The notes under the pieces: model-generated | What the model saw: only the letters and a program-made list of their open reading frames with translations | Told to the model about the DNA's origin: nothing | Databases searched by the model: none | Shown: piece after piece, positions 62,497 through 64,000 of the stretch | Layout: each line of letters opens with the position of its first letter | Position numbering within the stretch: the first letter of the stretch is position 1 | Position numbers and translations under genes: made by a program | Origin: Alkalicoccus chagannorensis DSM 18086 | Lineage (GTDB): Bacteria; Bacillota; Bacilli; Bacillales; Salisediminibacteriaceae | Length of the DNA stretch: 64,000 nt | NCBI RefSeq assembly: GCF_000429725.1 | Contig: NZ_AUCK01000023.1 | Span: forward strand, 1-64,000 | Direction: 5' to 3'

Positions 62497-62802
62497 TTAA
62501 TGGTCGGAAGCGCCGCCGCTGATCTGCACGTTCTGTTTTTCGTCGATCCCGAATTTTTTATCTACGTAATCGCTGATGATGGCGTTGAGAAACAGGAGAA
62601 CGACGAAGGTGACGACAGCTCCCTGTGCTCCCATATAATAGTGGGCCGGCATGCCGAGTATCATGGCGCCGGACGCATTGATGGATTCAGCGAAAAAGGC
62701 GACGCCGTAGGAAACGGAAAAACCGATTAGAAGAAATACGATAATCATGGTAGTACGAATACGGAAATATTTATCCGCGGTAGCTTTGTCTATTTTTCTC
62801 AT
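62497..62802 (-). CDS. DUF4212 symporter small subunit
   Basis: ATG 62802 follows GGAGGAATG; the longer frame upstream has no ribosome binding site. The 101-residue product has two membrane helices (about 18-41 and 53-76). It fits the small subunit that accompanies ActP-like symporters (DKATADKYFRIRTTMIIVFL, then MPAHYYMGAQGAVVTFVVL). It lies 40 bases before the large subunit gene. Confidence 0.85.
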   Translation of the reverse strand: MRKIDKATADKYFRIRTTMIIVFLLIGFSVSYGVAFFAESINASGAMILGMPAHYYMGAQGAVVTFVVLLFLNAIISDYVDKKFGIDEKQNVQISGGASDH

Positions 62803-62878
62803 ATGCACATTCCTCCTCCAATATGTTGAACCGTCACTGTTCACCTCCTTGATCGAATGTGGTAACGCTTTCAAAAAA

Positions 62879-63118
62879 TCATGCGGCAGAAACCCGGTGC
62901 GAGGTGCGCCGGCAGTTCCGGCAGACAACCATCGGAGCCCGTTTCCTGCCGATCAGGTAATTGGTGGCAAAGAGCGGGGGAATGAACCAGAGCAGCACGG
63001 GACTGATCCACACGGCAAGGATGATCGTAAGCAGGAGCGGCAGGGTGGACGTAACGAAAACGTATCTGCCTAAAGAAACCGTCAAGGTACTGTCACTTTG
63101 GCATTCCGGACATGTCAT
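62879..63118 (-). CDS. Small membrane protein with zinc-ribbon cysteines
   Basis: The 79-residue product starts with CPECQ (Cys3, Cys6) and ends with CRNCRRTSHR (Cys about 66 and 69), a split treble or zinc ribbon on either side of two membrane helices (about 20-38, 40-54). GGAGG precedes the ATG. The function is unknown. It lies 15 bases after the next upstream small gene, so the two are probably co-transcribed. Confidence 0.75.
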   Translation of the reverse strand: MTCPECQSDSTLTVSLGRYVFVTSTLPLLLTIILAVWISPVLLWFIPPLFATNYLIGRKRAPMVVCRNCRRTSHRVSAA

Positions 63119-63132
63119 GTATGTATTCCTCC

Positions 63133-63315
63133 TTATCTAAGACTGAAAACAAAGCGGACGGTCTCCCAGAACGGCATAGGGACGAGAATAATCTGAATCA
63201 CCAGATAGCCGATCATGAAAAAGAAGGGGACGGTCAGCAGGATGGCTTTCTTGTACTTGATTGCAGCAAAGATGACGACAGCTGTCATCAGCCAGAAGCC
63301 AATCAGCAGTTCCAT
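63133..63315 (-). CDS. Small membrane protein, 60 residues
   Basis: ATG 63315 follows GGAAGTG; an upstream in-frame ATG has no such site. Two membrane helices (about 2-20 and 28-47) are separated by a KYKKA turn. It is probably co-transcribed with the zinc-ribbon protein. The family is not recognised. Confidence 0.65.
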   Translation of the reverse strand: MELLIGFWLMTAVVIFAAIKYKKAILLTVPFFFMIGYLVIQIILVPMPFWETVRFVFSLR

Positions 63316-63644
63316 GGTGTCACTTCCTTCCAAAGTCAATGGTGTAACATAATGGTAAGTGTATCATAATTATTTCAAATTTTCAGAATGAAAACAATGA
63401 AAATTTTTTGCGCAGATCTCCAATTTTAAGGGAAAATAAATACAGATTACCGGCATTCCAGCTGTCACAGTACAGAGAGCAGAGTAAAAAAATTTCCGCA
63501 GGCGAATCATCAGCCTGAGTGAAATGCCATGAGGCAGGACGCCAAGTGTGATAATAGCCGCTGGGGGAAAAGGAGGATCCACAAAGACACTGCAGCAGAA
63601 GGACAGGGATACTGGACCGGAAGGAGGGGCTGCTGCATTTGTCC
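63316..63644. other. Gene-free stretch before the tandem repeat pair
   Basis: No frame with a start site or recognisable product is seen. The first 60 bases are A/T-rich and probably hold the promoter of the two small minus-strand genes. Confidence 0.4.
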
Positions 63645-63771
63645 AAGTATAGGAACGTATAAGTCCACATATAAGAAGACGGCGGAGCGGGAAGAAAGCA
63701 AACCCCTTTCTTCCCTCGAAAAGCGTGCGCCACACGCCGTTCCGAACAAAAGGCGCTCTGCGCTTTTGTTC
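63645..63771 (+). repeat. Interspersed repeat family A, copy A8
   Basis: AAGTATAGGAACGTATAAG is followed by GACGGCG, the inner stem GGGAAGAAAG/CTTTCTTCCC, ACACGCCGTTCCGAACAAAA and a GGCGCTCTGCGC hairpin into TTTTGTTC. It is the first of a tandem pair. Confidence 0.85.
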
Positions 63772-63920
63772 AATGATAGGAATGTATAAGTTCTCATACA
63801 GTGTGACGGCGGCTCCATGCGCTGCTCGGGAAGAAACAAAGAACGTGTTTTCTTCCCTCAAAAAGCTTGCAGCGCTTCCGCACGCCGTTCCGACCAAAAG
63901 GCGCTTTGCGCTTTTGTTCC
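63772..63920 (+). repeat. Interspersed repeat family A, copy A9
   Basis: This is the clearest full copy. GACGGCG (63805-63811) pairs with CGCCGTT (63883-63889), GCGCTGC (63819-63825) with GCAGCGC (63869-63875), and GGGAAGAAA (63828-63836) with TTTCTTCCC (63849-63857). A CAAAAGGCGC / GCGCTTTTG hairpin with T-run closes it at 63895-63919. Confidence 0.88.
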
Positions 63921-64000
63921 GTACAGCGGGAGAGGCGGGCTTATGACTAAAAAAACCCTTACGCCGGAGAGAGGACTCCAACGAAAGGGGAGGGACAGAA

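Noticed and set aside
63370-63981. Minus-strand 203-codon frame across the tandem repeat pair
   Set aside because: It is translated repeat sequence; the hairpin structure explains the conservation better than coding.
1-64000. CRISPR arrays, rRNA genes, prophage modules and toxin-antitoxin pairs
   Set aside because: I found no regularly spaced repeats, ribosomal RNA sequence, phage structural genes or paired small toxin/antitoxin frames. Family A copies are too far apart and too long to be CRISPR repeats.

Overview
The window looks like chromosome of a salt- and probably alkali-adapted member of the Bacillaceae. Gene orders familiar from Bacillus subtilis (alaR-alaT-yugI-yugJ/K-pgi, pckA/metK, ytoA/ytpA/ytqB/ytqA), a T-box in front of leuS, a SAM-I riboswitch in front of metK and strong Shine-Dalgarno sequences support the family. 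A BCCT osmolyte transporter, an ectoine hydrolase, sodium-coupled carriers, acid-rich surface proteins and a gas vesicle cluster support the lifestyle. The assignment rests on gene content only.

Layout. 1-209 is the start of a transposase leaving the window on the minus strand. 655-5860 is a gas vesicle operon (two YtxH-like proteins, gvpU, a GvpQ-like helical protein, gvpA, gvpO, gvpF, gvpG, gvpL, gvpS, gvpK, gvpJ) without gvpN. 6507-11981 holds a small PLDc_N protein, alaR-alaT, yugI, an iron alcohol dehydrogenase and pgi. 12539-15274 holds a BCCT carrier, tRNA-Ala(GGC) and a 53-residue membrane protein. 15361-18960 holds a methyltransferase, a UbiD-type decarboxylase and a thioredoxin-fold lipoprotein whose frame crosses an in-frame TGA at a UxxC position, followed by a SECIS-like hairpin. 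19622-23512 has an FAH-family protein and a beta-glucoside set (GH4 phospho-glucosidase, RpiR regulator, ROK kinase). 23979-33311 has a DoxX protein, a sodium-coupled NSS carrier, a PucR regulator and a four-gene operon (ectoine hydrolase, cystathionine-gamma-synthase-like enzyme, homoserine dehydrogenase, aldehyde dehydrogenase) that may convert ectoine to aspartate by an unusual route. 33525-46931 has an EamA carrier, an alpha/beta hydrolase - membrane Mur ligase - D-Ala-D-Ala ligase operon, a sugar dehydrogenase lipoprotein, moaB, a HAD phosphatase, a MetY with an extra C-terminal domain, ytkD and mobA. 47053-57921 has pckA, metK, ytoA, ytpA, ytqB, ytqA, a threonine aldolase and leuS. 58212-63315 is a minus-strand group: a two-subunit sodium symporter, a cNMP/CBS/DUF294 protein, an exonuclease and two small membrane proteins.

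Two families of interspersed repeats occupy the gaps. Family A has nine copies, all in the same orientation, many directly after a terminator. It folds into a long hairpin whose inner stem changes sequence between copies but stays paired. Family B is a degenerate element, possibly an insertion-sequence remnant.

The three things most worth following up are the probable selenoprotein with its SECIS-like hairpin (17909-18430), the ectoine-type catabolic operon lacking the usual deacetylase and transaminase (28291-33311), and the structured repeat family A.
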